Assembly: GCA_000158155.1 (NCBI GenBank)
Contig: DS999405.1
Location: forward strand, 1,166,365 to 1,230,364
Direction: 5' to 3'
Length of the DNA: 64,000 nt
From: a gamma proteobacterium NOR5-3
GTDB lineage: Bacteria; Pseudomonadota; Gammaproteobacteria; Pseudomonadales; Halieaceae
Part shown: one piece after another, positions 19,500 through 27,819 of the stretch
Numbering within the stretch: the stretch's first letter is position 1
How the letters are laid out: every line of letters begins with the position of its first letter
Notes under the pieces: model-generated
What the model was told of the DNA's origin: nothing
What the model saw: the letters and a program-made list of their open reading frames with translations, nothing else
The model's database searches: none
Program-made: the position numbers and the translations under genes

Positions 19500-21238
19500 A
19501 GCTTGTTCAAATTACTTTCAATGGCGTCGAGAAAGCCGTACATGTCCACCACGGTTTCTGACTCCGGAGCCAGGGTCTTACCCTTGAGATCGCCGGTAAT
19601 AGTGCCCTGCGCCACGGTTTCAATCAGTGCTGCTTTGAGCGCCTCGGCATACTCCGCCAGCGGTGCATTGTCCTCGCGTCGGGCAAGCTCTTCCAGGGCG
19701 TTTGCCACCGCAAAAATCAGCGCCGAGGAATTAAAGTTCGCCTCCTTACCATCGGTTTCCAGATATCGCAGATAAAGGTCGTGAGCCGTGCCGTGGGGTG
19801 CCTCAAAGAGCAAGGTGCCGTCTTTGCTTTTGATCACAGAGCTGGCCGTCGCAAGGCTCCCGCCCAGGGCAGCTGAGATATCCGAGAAAATGTCGCCATC
19901 AAGGTTCTGCGCCGGATACAGACCCCAGCGCGGCGGATCGCAGATCATTTTGCTGAGCTGGCGCGACGGACGCATGATCATGAATGATGGCGGCGGCGTA
20001 TCCAGTGCCGCAAGCTCCTTGCGAATTTCGAGAATAATTGAGCTGTAGACCTCATCGTAATTCACAAACTCACGCTTCAGGCCAAAGTACACTTCCTTTT
20101 TATACAGCGCGGCATCGCGAAACACCTGCTTGACCCAGTCTTTTATGGATTCGCGGTCGTTAGACATGAACAGAATGGGGTCATTGCTTTTGACGGTCCG
20201 GGCGTGCTTTTCCTCGCCATCCATAATGACTTTGATGATGCCGTCTTCGGGTGCGGGCGTGTTGTAGCTGCCGTATTGATCACCACCGCCGGCGCTCATT
20301 CTGGATATGGAGACATTGGCCTTCCGCTCGGGCAAGCCATAGTGCTTGAGCTGCTGAACGAGTTTGTAGAGCTTCATACCACTGACATTGTCGGGCACAC
20401 CCCACAAGGCCCGCTGCGGGGGGTTGGAAACAATACGGGCCGCCTGCGCATCGATAAGCTCGTAATGGTACTTAAGGCCGGCAGCCTCAACTTTGTCACG
20501 GTAATCGCTGACGTAGATCTCCTCGATGGCCGCGCGCATGACGCCGTCGTAACCGGGCACCACCGTATCTTTGAGCCCGAGATAGATGTCACGCTTTTCA
20601 TCTAGCGCCCGCTGAAAAAAGCGATGCGCCCAGGCTTTGACGTCATCCAGGTCATTGGTGGCCAACATCCAGGGATCGCCCTTTTTCAGGGTGCGACGAT
20701 GCAGCTCCACGGGATCACCACTACTGCCCACAAACATGACCTTGGCAACACCCGTGGCGTCAGAGAGTTCGCTGTAGCTGAAGTCCAGGCCACCACTTTC
20801 CATAGTGTCCACTTCAATATCACGATTCACCCAATCCGGACGCACACTGGTGAGGTTGCGAAATTCAATATCTTCCCGGGTGATGTTTCCGCCGATACCC
20901 TTACGGATCGCGCCATTGGGGGACTTGGTGGCCAGCTTGTCGAGCTGGGCTTCGTTGATCTGGGGATATTTAGCCAACATCTCGTCGAGCTGACTGCGAT
21001 TGACGGTCATGCCGGCGTTCTTTACGCCAATACCATGGTCCTTGAGCGCCTCAATAGCCTCAAGCACGACCTGACCATTACTGGTGAGGCGCTGCTCCGC
21101 TGACAGATCCACTTCCACTAACTGGATATCGAGACGAGAGGTGACAAACTGCTCCAGGATACGCTCAAAAGCGATCTGGGCCATCTCGTCACCGTGCAAA
21201 ATGACCAGCGGTTTTTCGACTTTTATCCTTTCGCCCAC
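19496..21238 (-). CDS. icd: Large isocitrate dehydrogenase, probably NAD-specific, with internal duplication
   Basis: 580 residues from a GTG start, against about 410 for ordinary type II enzymes. The N-terminus (GDEMAQIAFERIL), KSPNGAIRKGIGG and the C-terminal NLDGDIFSDI metal site identify isocitrate dehydrogenase, which makes 2-oxoglutarate, CO2 and reduced cofactor in the TCA cycle. The extra length comes from a repeated segment: residues about 185-285 and 350-448 align with each other (DP..., ND..., K.W, YFGLK/YLGLK, YD, PP..WG). The cofactor loop reads HGTAHDL with Asp487-Leu488 where NADP enzymes have Arg-His, which predicts NAD use. The esterase gene overlaps the stop codon by four bases. 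Confidence 0.9.
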   Translation of the reverse strand: MGERIKVEKPLVILHGDEMAQIAFERILEQFVTSRLDIQLVEVDLSAEQRLTSNGQVVLEAIEALKDHGIGVKNAGMTVNRSQLDEMLAKYPQINEAQLDKLATKSPNGAIRKGIGGNITREDIEFRNLTSVRPDWVNRDIEVDTMESGGLDFSYSELSDATGVAKVMFVGSSGDPVELHRRTLKKGDPWMLATNDLDDVKAWAHRFFQRALDEKRDIYLGLKDTVVPGYDGVMRAAIEEIYVSDYRDKVEAAGLKYHYELIDAQAARIVSNPPQRALWGVPDNVSGMKLYKLVQQLKHYGLPERKANVSISRMSAGGGDQYGSYNTPAPEDGIIKVIMDGEEKHARTVKSNDPILFMSNDRESIKDWVKQVFRDAALYKKEVYFGLKREFVNYDEVYSSIILEIRKELAALDTPPPSFMIMRPSRQLSKMICDPPRWGLYPAQNLDGDIFSDISAALGGSLATASSVIKSKDGTLLFEAPHGTAHDLYLRYLETDGKEANFNSSALIFAVANALEELARREDNAPLAEYAEALKAALIETVAQGTITGDLKGKTLAPESETVVDMYGFLDAIESNLNKL

Positions 21239-21509
21239 GTTAAAGCTCCCAATGGCATGGCTGATCGCGATAAATCACCGCGAATAGAAAAACGCAATTC
21301 TAAGCCATGGCTGCTATGGGACACCACCGACTCCCAATGCTTTAGCGCGTTTTATTACTGGGTTTTACCCCTACCCGGCCTCGAGACCATACCCGGAAGA
21401 CTGATAATCAATGCTTGGAATGTTTGTAAAACAAGCGCGCTGTCGGTATTTTCTGCGCAGCGTTGCACCAACGTCCTTGCATGCAGCGTGCCCTCTTAAG
21501 GAGTTTGTT

Positions 21510-22076
21510 ATGGCTGGATCTCTCCAGGATCAGCTGCTCAATGCAGGATTGAGTGACGCTAAAAAAGCAAAGAAGCTCGACAAGGAAAAGCGCAAGCAGC
21601 AGCGCACGGCGCACAAATCCCGCACCCAAATTGTCGATGAGGTGAAGCTTGCAGCCCAGCAGGCGCGCGAGGAAAAAGTCGCACGGGATAAAGAACTCAA
21701 CGAAGCACGGAACGCGCAGGCGCGGCGCAAAGCAATCGAAGCTCAGATCGTACAGTTGATTGAAAAAAACAAGCTGGATCGCCGCGGGGGTGAGATTGGC
21801 TTCAACTTCACCTGTGAGCAAAAAATCAAAAAGCTCTATGTCTCGGGTTTGCAGCAAAAACTGCTAGCCGCTGGCAAGATCGCCATTGTCCGGATCGCCG
21901 ATCACTTCGAGATCATCCCGGCCGAGGTTGCCCATAAGATCGCTGAGCGCGACGCGCAGCGCGTCATCTTTTGCGCGCAGGACGCACACGATGATGTAGA
22001 GAGCGAAGAGGGTGAAGAGGGTGAAGAGGGTGACTGGTACAAGGATTATGAGATCCCCGACGACCTCATGTGGTAA
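21510..22076 (+). CDS. DUF2058 (YaiL-family) protein
   Basis: 188 residues starting at the ATG after TAAGGAG; the open frame to 21411 is leader sequence. The pattern is that of DUF2058: a short N-terminal SLQDQLLNAGL, a long charged Lys/Arg/Glu helix (residues about 18-80, probable coiled coil), a core with EIGFNFTCEQKIKKLYV, and an acidic C-terminal tail. The tail holds a perfect three-fold EEG repeat. The family is described as nucleoid- or polynucleotide-associated, with no defined reaction. It is divergent from isocitrate dehydrogenase. Confidence 0.88.
   Translation: MAGSLQDQLLNAGLSDAKKAKKLDKEKRKQQRTAHKSRTQIVDEVKLAAQQAREEKVARDKELNEARNAQARRKAIEAQIVQLIEKNKLDRRGGEIGFNFTCEQKIKKLYVSGLQQKLLAAGKIAIVRIADHFEIIPAEVAHKIAERDAQRVIFCAQDAHDDVESEEGEEGEEGDWYKDYEIPDDLMW
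22005..22031 (+). repeat. Three tandem copies of a 9-bp unit inside the DUF2058 gene
   Basis: GAAGAGGGT occurs three times without change and in frame, encoding (Glu-Glu-Gly)x3 in the acidic tail. Such a repeat can gain or lose units by slippage without a frameshift. Confidence 0.9.
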
Positions 22077-22082
22077 CTGCGA

Positions 22083-22121
22083 AGCCGATAGAGGCGCAGC
22101 ACGATCTGCGCCCTATCGGCT
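22083..22121. terminator. Long stem-loop between convergent genes, possible bidirectional terminator
   Basis: AGCCGATAG (22083-22091) pairs with CTATCGGCT (22113-22121), and an inner GGCGCAG/CTGCGCC pair extends the stem around a CACGAT loop. It starts 7 bases after the DUF2058 stop and lies 17 bases before the VOC gene stop. Neither side has a T-tract, so it may act as an mRNA end-stabilising hairpin rather than a classical terminator. Confidence 0.55.
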
Positions 22122-22137
22122 CAAACAACCCTACTCT

Positions 22138-22530
22138 TTACCCTGGACGGTGGATTCCGCAGATTTTGTGGCCATCGGGATCCAGGAAATAACATAAATG
22201 CATAACGCCCATGTTGCTCTCCCGGGGACCGGGCGGGTCCTCTACGGCGGTGGCACCGTTGGCTATGGCCACGTCGTGAAGCTCAACTACCTGTTCGGGG
22301 GAATGGCACAAGAACCCAATAGTCGAACCATTGGCCGTGGTCACAGGCTCGCCATTAATAGGCTCGCTGATTCCAAAGGTCGTGCCGTCATGGATGTAGA
22401 ACAGTCGCTTCTGCCCGGTTCCGTTGGTGTGCTCTATAGGATCTCCGGCGCCCAACACGCCCAGCACAGCGTTGTAGAAGCGCTTAGTTGCCTCAATATC
22501 GCTCGACCCGATCATCAGGTGATTCAGCAT
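22138..22530 (-). CDS. VOC (glyoxalase/bleomycin resistance) family protein
   Basis: 130 residues from the ATG preceded by AAAGGA. The two beta-alpha-beta-beta-beta modules of the vicinal oxygen chelate fold are visible: MLNHLMIGSSDIEATKRFY at the start, GTTIGF-type strand (STIGFLCHSP) starting the second module, and CYFLDPDGHKI near the end, the common glyoxalase-like ending. Metal ligands would be His4 and the late Glu/His residues. Reaction unknown: members include glyoxalases, dioxygenases and resistance proteins. Confidence 0.88.
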   Translation of the reverse strand: MLNHLMIGSSDIEATKRFYNAVLGVLGAGDPIEHTNGTGQKRLFYIHDGTTFGISEPINGEPVTTANGSTIGFLCHSPEQVVELHDVAIANGATAVEDPPGPRESNMGVMHLCYFLDPDGHKICGIHRPG

Positions 22531-22799
22531 TGCAGTTTTTCCTTTACCGGTTGTTAGAACAGAACTCGTCAAGGTCGGCCTTCTGATATGTTCCTGGCAA
22601 AGGCCGACTCCCGCCAGGACAGCGGGCCATCATGCCAGTGTCCTTCACCGCCGGCCAGCGTAGATGATGCGCTAAGATCAGCATCGTTTCAGGAGCACCC
22701 AATAATTAACTAAAAATTAATCAAACGCTTCAATATTTAAATTTTACAATTATCACATCACTCCCGATACTGCGCGCACATCGTATTTGGGAGAAACAC

Positions 22800-24341
22800 A
22801 TGAGCGGCAATTGGAGCGATCTGGTTTTTGTAAGCCTACCCCTCGCTTACATCTGTAGCGCAATGCTGGCGCCTTTGAACAGCGCACAGATTGGCTGGCG
22901 CCTGTTAAACGCCACGAACCTTTTGATACTACTCATAGTTATCAGTCTGCCATTTTTACCCGACGCGGAATCAGGCTTTTTTGCCCATCGCGCCATGCCA
23001 ATGACAGTGCTCACTATTGTTTCCTTTATCGGCTGGATCGTTACGCGTTTCTCTGCTCATTACCTCAGCGGGGAATCTGGCGAGCGGCGATTCCAGCGCT
23101 GGCTGCAGCTGACTCTGGGCAGCGTAACCATCGTGGTAACCAGCAATCATCTGGGCGTATTGATCGCTGCCTGGATCGGTATCAGCTTGTCTTTACACCA
23201 ATTACTGATGTTTTATCCCGAGCGCAAACGCGCCGTGTTGGCAGCGCATAAAAAATTCCTCTTCGCGCGACTCGCCGAATCCTGCTTGATCGCCGCTGCC
23301 GCGCTGCTCTACCTGCAGCATGGCACCCTTTACATCAGTGACATTCTCGCCGCCTATGAAGGCAGCTCGGTGACTCTGAACGCCGGCGAACAGATCGCTG
23401 CGCTGTTGATCGCAAGCGCCGCCATGGTTAAGTGCGCGCAATTCCCCATGCACGGATGGCTGATTCAGGTGGTGGAGTGTCCCACGCCCGTTTCAGCGCT
23501 GCTCCATGCGGGAATTATCAACCTCGGTGGCTTTCTTATTCTGCTTATGGCGCCACTGATGCTGCATGCCGAATTGGCAAACTGGTTGCTGCTGATTGTG
23601 GCGGGCCTGACCTGCGTAGCCGCAGCCTTGATCACCATGACGCGGGTCAGCGTGAAGGTCTTGCTTGCCTGGTCCACGGTGGCTCAGATGGGCTTAATGC
23701 TCGTCGAGTGCGCCTTGGGACAATACGGACTTGCTCTGCTCCACTTGGTCGCTCACTCCTGCTACAAGGCTTACGCATTCTTGAGCGCAGGCGGCGATGT
23801 AGAGGTTTTCCTGCGCAAGCAACTCGCACCCGCCCGCCCGCCCGCGCCGGGCACCCTGCCCCTGCTGTTTGCTCTGGCACTCGGTGTCATCGGCACTCTG
23901 TACGGGATGGGCATGGTTACCAATGACGCCAGCCTGTGGTTACTCCTCGCACTGTTCCCCCTCGCCATGCTGAGCGAACGCAACAGCACGAGGTACAGCG
24001 CCTCCCTACTCATGACCGCTGGGCTGGGGCTGCTCCTGATTGTCGCTTATTGGCTGCAAAAGACGGTTTTTATTCACCTGGCACCCGGCGGCGCAACGCC
24101 CGATGCCGTCACTGCGCTGTGGTGTGCCCTATTGTTTAGCGCACTCCTTGCCGCTTACTGGATTCTTCGCCAGCGGGGCGACTCAGCTCTGGGGCGACGC
24201 CTCTACCGCAATCTCTATGCAGGTTTTTATCTTGATGAGTGGGCGACCCGGGCCACCCTGGCTCTTTGGCCCGCCAAACTGCCGCAGCACGGTGCACAGC
24301 ATGAAACTGACACGTCACACCCACGGGAGAAGCAATCATGA
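22800..24341 (+). CDS. dabB: DAB inorganic carbon pump, membrane subunit DabB (NuoL/MrpA-like)
   Basis: 513 residues, about 13-14 hydrophobic helices of the proton-pumping NuoL/NuoM family. A central block with QFPMHGWLIQ and ECPTPVSALLHAGIINLGG is the conserved NuoL helix 7-8 region, and LLAWSTVAQMG plus HSCYKAYAFLSAG give the next conserved helices. The ATG follows GGGAG; an A/T-rich stretch lies upstream at about 22700-22760. It is coupled to dabA by an ATGA overlap. That pairing, not NADH dehydrogenase genes, identifies it as DabB, which conducts cations to energise vectorial CO2 hydration. Confidence 0.92.
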   Translation: MSGNWSDLVFVSLPLAYICSAMLAPLNSAQIGWRLLNATNLLILLIVISLPFLPDAESGFFAHRAMPMTVLTIVSFIGWIVTRFSAHYLSGESGERRFQRWLQLTLGSVTIVVTSNHLGVLIAAWIGISLSLHQLLMFYPERKRAVLAAHKKFLFARLAESCLIAAAALLYLQHGTLYISDILAAYEGSSVTLNAGEQIAALLIASAAMVKCAQFPMHGWLIQVVECPTPVSALLHAGIINLGGFLILLMAPLMLHAELANWLLLIVAGLTCVAAALITMTRVSVKVLLAWSTVAQMGLMLVECALGQYGLALLHLVAHSCYKAYAFLSAGGDVEVFLRKQLAPARPPAPGTLPLLFALALGVIGTLYGMGMVTNDASLWLLLALFPLAMLSERNSTRYSASLLMTAGLGLLLIVAYWLQKTVFIHLAPGGATPDAVTALWCALLFSALLAAYWILRQRGDSALGRRLYRNLYAGFYLDEWATRATLALWPAKLPQHGAQHETDTSHPREKQS

Positions 24342-26764
24342 CAGCCCAAGCGCAACGCACAGACTCACAAGCGCCCTTTGCACAAGGCGCAGCTCTGGCC
24401 GCCGGTTGTCGCATAGCGCCCACCTGGCCGCTGGATCAGCTCATCGCCGTTAACCCCTGGTGGGAGATGCGCGACCAGCCCATTACTGATGTCGCGGCAC
24501 GCCTTACCCTGCTGGGCCATGCCAAGGGACACATGCCCCGACAGTGGTTTAAGGCTCAATTCCCGGACCGAATAAGTCCTGAGCATCTGGACCGGGCACT
24601 TAAGGAATCCGCGACGCCGTTGGATCGTGAAGCAGCACTGGCCTGGCTTGGTGCAAAGGGCCAGCCCCGGTGCTGGAACAACTTCAGCGATGCCGTTGAC
24701 GCAGGCCGGGATCTCTCCCGCAATGTCTCCTGGCATGATGAAATTATTCATCAGATCAGTCAGTTTTGCGCGAGCTTTTACAGTATTGCCACGCCCCTCC
24801 CCCATGAACCCGATCATTGTCTTTACGAAGCGTGGCTGGAGAACGTCCGCAACGATCGCGGCATCGAAATCATGATGGGCGAAAAAGGCCTGCATGAGCA
24901 CTTTGACGCACTGCCGGAAACCGCTGAAACCCTGTTGGACGAGGCCATCACTGAACTGTTGGTTCCCCAGGAAGTCATGGAAGACTATTTCCATGCTCTG
25001 TTACTGGATATTAATGGCTGGGCCTCCTGGGTCGCGTATCAGCGCTGGCAATCGAAACTGGCAGGCGGTAGCGATGACGCGATGCATCAGCTACTCGCCA
25101 TCCGTCTGGCCTGGGAGCTGGTGCTTTGGCGACATCAGAGCAGCAGGCATCAAGGCAATGTCGCCACCTTGTCCGAAGCGTGGACAAAGCAGTTCTCCGA
25201 GCTGCCGGACTTGCTCCAGCAGCACCGCCGGCATCAGGAGCCTGCCTGGCTCTGGCAAAGAGCAGCGGAAATCGCCTTTCAGGAAGCCACGCACGCGAAA
25301 CTGCTTGCCCCGCTCCCCACAAGCAAAGAAGCGATTCAACGGCCGATACTACAGGCGGCGTTTTGTATTGATGTTCGCTCCGAGGCGTACCGGCGCGCGC
25401 TGGAATCTCAGAATCCGGCCATCCAGACGCTGGGCTTTGCCGGTTTCTTTGGCTTGCCCATGGAATACGCACCTTCTGGTGCAAGCTACAAGCGGCCGCA
25501 ACTCCCCGGACTCCTCGCTCCCGCTTTGACTGTCAGCGAATCAGAGGGCCCTAACGCCGTATCCCGGCAAAGTGCCAGACTGAACCGCCAGGCTCGGTGG
25601 TCGGCGATAGCCAAAGCGGCGCCTGCCGCCTTTGGCTATGTTGAATCAGTGGGTCTGGGCTACGCCTTCAAACTCCTGCGGGAATCACTGTTTGGCGCGG
25701 ACAATGCACATCCGGTAAACACCGTCCATGACTCGGCTGTACGCTATGTGGTGAGCAATAAAGAGACCGCCCTGGATGCCGCGGCGCAGGCTGCACTGGT
25801 AGCCGGCATCCTCGGCGCAATGACTTTGACCAAAAATTTCGCAAGCACTGTTATTCTCGCAGGCCACGGCAGTAGCACCCGCAACAATCCGCACGCGGCG
25901 GGTCTGGACTGTGGGGCCTGTGGCGGTCAAACCGGTGAAATCAACGTGCGTGTGCTGACGCAGTTGCTCAATGACGGCGATGTGCGCAGCGCGCTGGCAG
26001 GTAATCATGACATCGACATACCTCAGGATACGACCTTCGTCGCAGCGCTCCACGATACCACCACAGACGAGCTCCACTGTCTGACGCCGTTATCCGCAGG
26101 CTCAAAGGCTATTGACGATTGGATCACTGCCGCCGGCAAGGCTGCGCGCCGCGAGCGAGCAGAAAGTCTCGGCGTTGCCGAAAAGAACAGCGACAAAGGG
26201 ATCATGGAGCGCAGTCGTGACTGGTCCCAGATACGCCCCGAGTGGGGTCTGGCCGGGAACGCCTGTTTTATTGTTGCACCTCGATCTCGAACGGTGCATC
26301 TGGACTTTGGGGGGCGCAGTTTTCTTCACGACTACGACGAAGCCGCGGACAGCGCCGGGGGCTATGGGGTGCTGGAACTCATCATGACCGCGCCCATGCT
26401 CGTCACGCACTGGATCAACATGCAATACAACACATCGGTCATGGACAACGACCTCTACGGTTCCGGGAACAAAGTGCTACACAACGTTGTGGGCGGTAAC
26501 CTCGGCGTATTCGAGGGCAACGGGGGAGACTTACGCATAGGCCTACCTTTGCAGTCTCTCCACAACGGGCAACAGTGGATGCATGACTCGCTTCGCCTGA
26601 GTGTGTACATCGCCGCCTCACAAAAGGCCATTGCCGACATTGTCGATCGCCATGAGGTTGTTCGTCAGCTCATCGATAATGACTGGATTTACCTCTATCG
26701 ATTGGAAGAGACAGGCAAAGAGATACAGCGACTGTACAAAGGCGAGTGGTCCATCGCCGCCTAG
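24338..26764 (+). CDS. dabA: DAB inorganic carbon pump, carbonic-anhydrase-like subunit DabA (DUF2309)
   Basis: 808 residues, the usual DUF2309/UPF0753 length. The beta-carbonic-anhydrase-like zinc site is complete: Cys343 and Asp345 in FCIDVRSE, His510 in LAGHGSSTRNNP and Cys525 in GLDCGACGG. The His-to-Cys spacing of 15 agrees with what I recall for Halothiobacillus DabA. Other family blocks include NPWWEMR near residue 39 and GGNLGVFEGNGGDLRIGLPLQS (split) near the end. With DabB it traps CO2 as bicarbonate in the cytoplasm. In a heterotroph this would feed carboxylases and anaplerosis at low CO2. Confidence 0.94.
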   Translation: MTAQAQRTDSQAPFAQGAALAAGCRIAPTWPLDQLIAVNPWWEMRDQPITDVAARLTLLGHAKGHMPRQWFKAQFPDRISPEHLDRALKESATPLDREAALAWLGAKGQPRCWNNFSDAVDAGRDLSRNVSWHDEIIHQISQFCASFYSIATPLPHEPDHCLYEAWLENVRNDRGIEIMMGEKGLHEHFDALPETAETLLDEAITELLVPQEVMEDYFHALLLDINGWASWVAYQRWQSKLAGGSDDAMHQLLAIRLAWELVLWRHQSSRHQGNVATLSEAWTKQFSELPDLLQQHRRHQEPAWLWQRAAEIAFQEATHAKLLAPLPTSKEAIQRPILQAAFCIDVRSEAYRRALESQNPAIQTLGFAGFFGLPMEYAPSGASYKRPQLPGLLAPALTVSESEGPNAVSRQSARLNRQARWSAIAKAAPAAFGYVESVGLGYAFKLLRESLFGADNAHPVNTVHDSAVRYVVSNKETALDAAAQAALVAGILGAMTLTKNFASTVILAGHGSSTRNNPHAAGLDCGACGGQTGEINVRVLTQLLNDGDVRSALAGNHDIDIPQDTTFVAALHDTTTDELHCLTPLSAGSKAIDDWITAAGKAARRERAESLGVAEKNSDKGIMERSRDWSQIRPEWGLAGNACFIVAPRSRTVHLDFGGRSFLHDYDEAADSAGGYGVLELIMTAPMLVTHWINMQYNTSVMDNDLYGSGNKVLHNVVGGNLGVFEGNGGDLRIGLPLQSLHNGQQWMHDSLRLSVYIAASQKAIADIVDRHEVVRQLIDNDWIYLYRLEETGKEIQRLYKGEWSIAA

Positions 26765-26859
26765 ACCTACAGCCGAGCATGGTGCGCTGTTCTCTCCGGG
26801 TGTAGTAGCATCGCACTCCGCCTGGAGACAATGACCGTGCCTGTAAAGCAACACTGCCC

Positions 26860-27819
26860 ATGCTGAGCGTTAACAATGTGTGTCTTATTCCGAACGAGGA
26901 CAATGTCTTCTCGCACAGTTTTGCGCGGGGAGAGATCTGCGTGGTTCTGGGCGCAAACCAGTCAGGAAAGACAAATCTTTGCAGACTGATAGCGGGCCTA
27001 AACACCCGCGCCCGGGGAGCTGTGCATCTTGATGACAAAAGCCTGGAAAAACTGAGTCCCCGCGCACGCCCGGTGAGCATGGTGTATCAGGCGTTCGTTA
27101 ATTATCCCAATCTGACGGTTTTTGAAAACATCGCCTCTCCGCTGATTGCCAGGAAAGCGTCCAATGAAGCGGTATCCAAAAGCGTCACCGATCTGGCAGA
27201 GAAACTCCGCATAGACCCCTTGCTGCACCGATTGCCCAGTGAGTTGTCCGGGGGGCAACAGCAGCGCGTCGCCATTGCCAGAGCTCTGGCTCAGGATGCG
27301 CAGGTTTTACTTTTGGACGAGCCTCTGGTGAATCTCGACTTCAAGCTCCGTGAAGCTTTGGAAGTTGAACTGCGCGAATTGCTGCGCGCCAGTAACACGG
27401 TAGTTATTTATACCAGCAGCGATCCTCGAGACGCTTTTACTCACGGTGATCAATTGTTGCTTTTGGACAAGGGAAAAAAGATTCAGGCGGGACCGCCCCT
27501 GCAGGTCTACGAGAGGCCAAGCAGCCCTACAGCGATGGCTCTGCTCGCAGATCCGGACATCAATCGCTTCTATCGCGATGGCAAACTTTGCGCCCTGCGT
27601 CCGGAACATATTGAGCTCGTTGGCGCCGGGCCAACCTCGGGGAACGCCGTCGATTTTCATATGCAGGTTACTGCCTACGAAACCAACGGCGATGAGTCCT
27701 TTGTGCACGGTCTGGTCGAAGGTGCTGAGTGGGTCCTGCGGCAACGCGGCATGCTCCCTGTGAATGTCGGCCAAACACTTCAGATTAACGCAGCCTTGCG
27801 TGACGTAGTGCAGTTCTAA
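26860..27819 (+). CDS. glpS: Glycerol ABC transporter ATPase GlpS
   Basis: 319 residues, first gene of a six-gene operon of glpSTPQUV order. Walker A GANQSGKT (31-38), signature LSGGQQQR (129-136) and Walker B with Glu154 are intact. The switch histidine is replaced by Ser187 (IYTSSD). A C-terminal TOBE-type domain follows from about residue 235. It pairs with GlpT to power glycerol import; see the finding on the asymmetric ATP sites. The stop and the glpT start share one base (TAATG). The operon, and not this protein alone, supports the substrate assignment; another polyol is possible. Confidence 0.85.
   Translation: MLSVNNVCLIPNEDNVFSHSFARGEICVVLGANQSGKTNLCRLIAGLNTRARGAVHLDDKSLEKLSPRARPVSMVYQAFVNYPNLTVFENIASPLIARKASNEAVSKSVTDLAEKLRIDPLLHRLPSELSGGQQQRVAIARALAQDAQVLLLDEPLVNLDFKLREALEVELRELLRASNTVVIYTSSDPRDAFTHGDQLLLLDKGKKIQAGPPLQVYERPSSPTAMALLADPDINRFYRDGKLCALRPEHIELVGAGPTSGNAVDFHMQVTAYETNGDESFVHGLVEGAEWVLRQRGMLPVNVGQTLQINAALRDVVQF

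Noticed and set aside
19496-21238. Fusion of two genes as the reason for the long isocitrate dehydrogenase
   Set aside because: The extra region resembles the enzyme's own middle segment and the frame is uninterrupted, so an internal duplication fits better.
21411-21509. N-terminal extension of the DUF2058 protein
   Set aside because: TAAGGAG precedes the ATG at 21510, which matches the family start.
22800-24341. NADH dehydrogenase or Mrp antiporter subunit
   Set aside because: No nuo or mrp genes are adjacent, and the overlapping downstream gene is DUF2309, which defines DabB.
24365-26639. Long minus-strand frames opposite dabA
   Set aside because: They arise from GC-biased codon use of the plus-strand gene and encode no recognisable domain.
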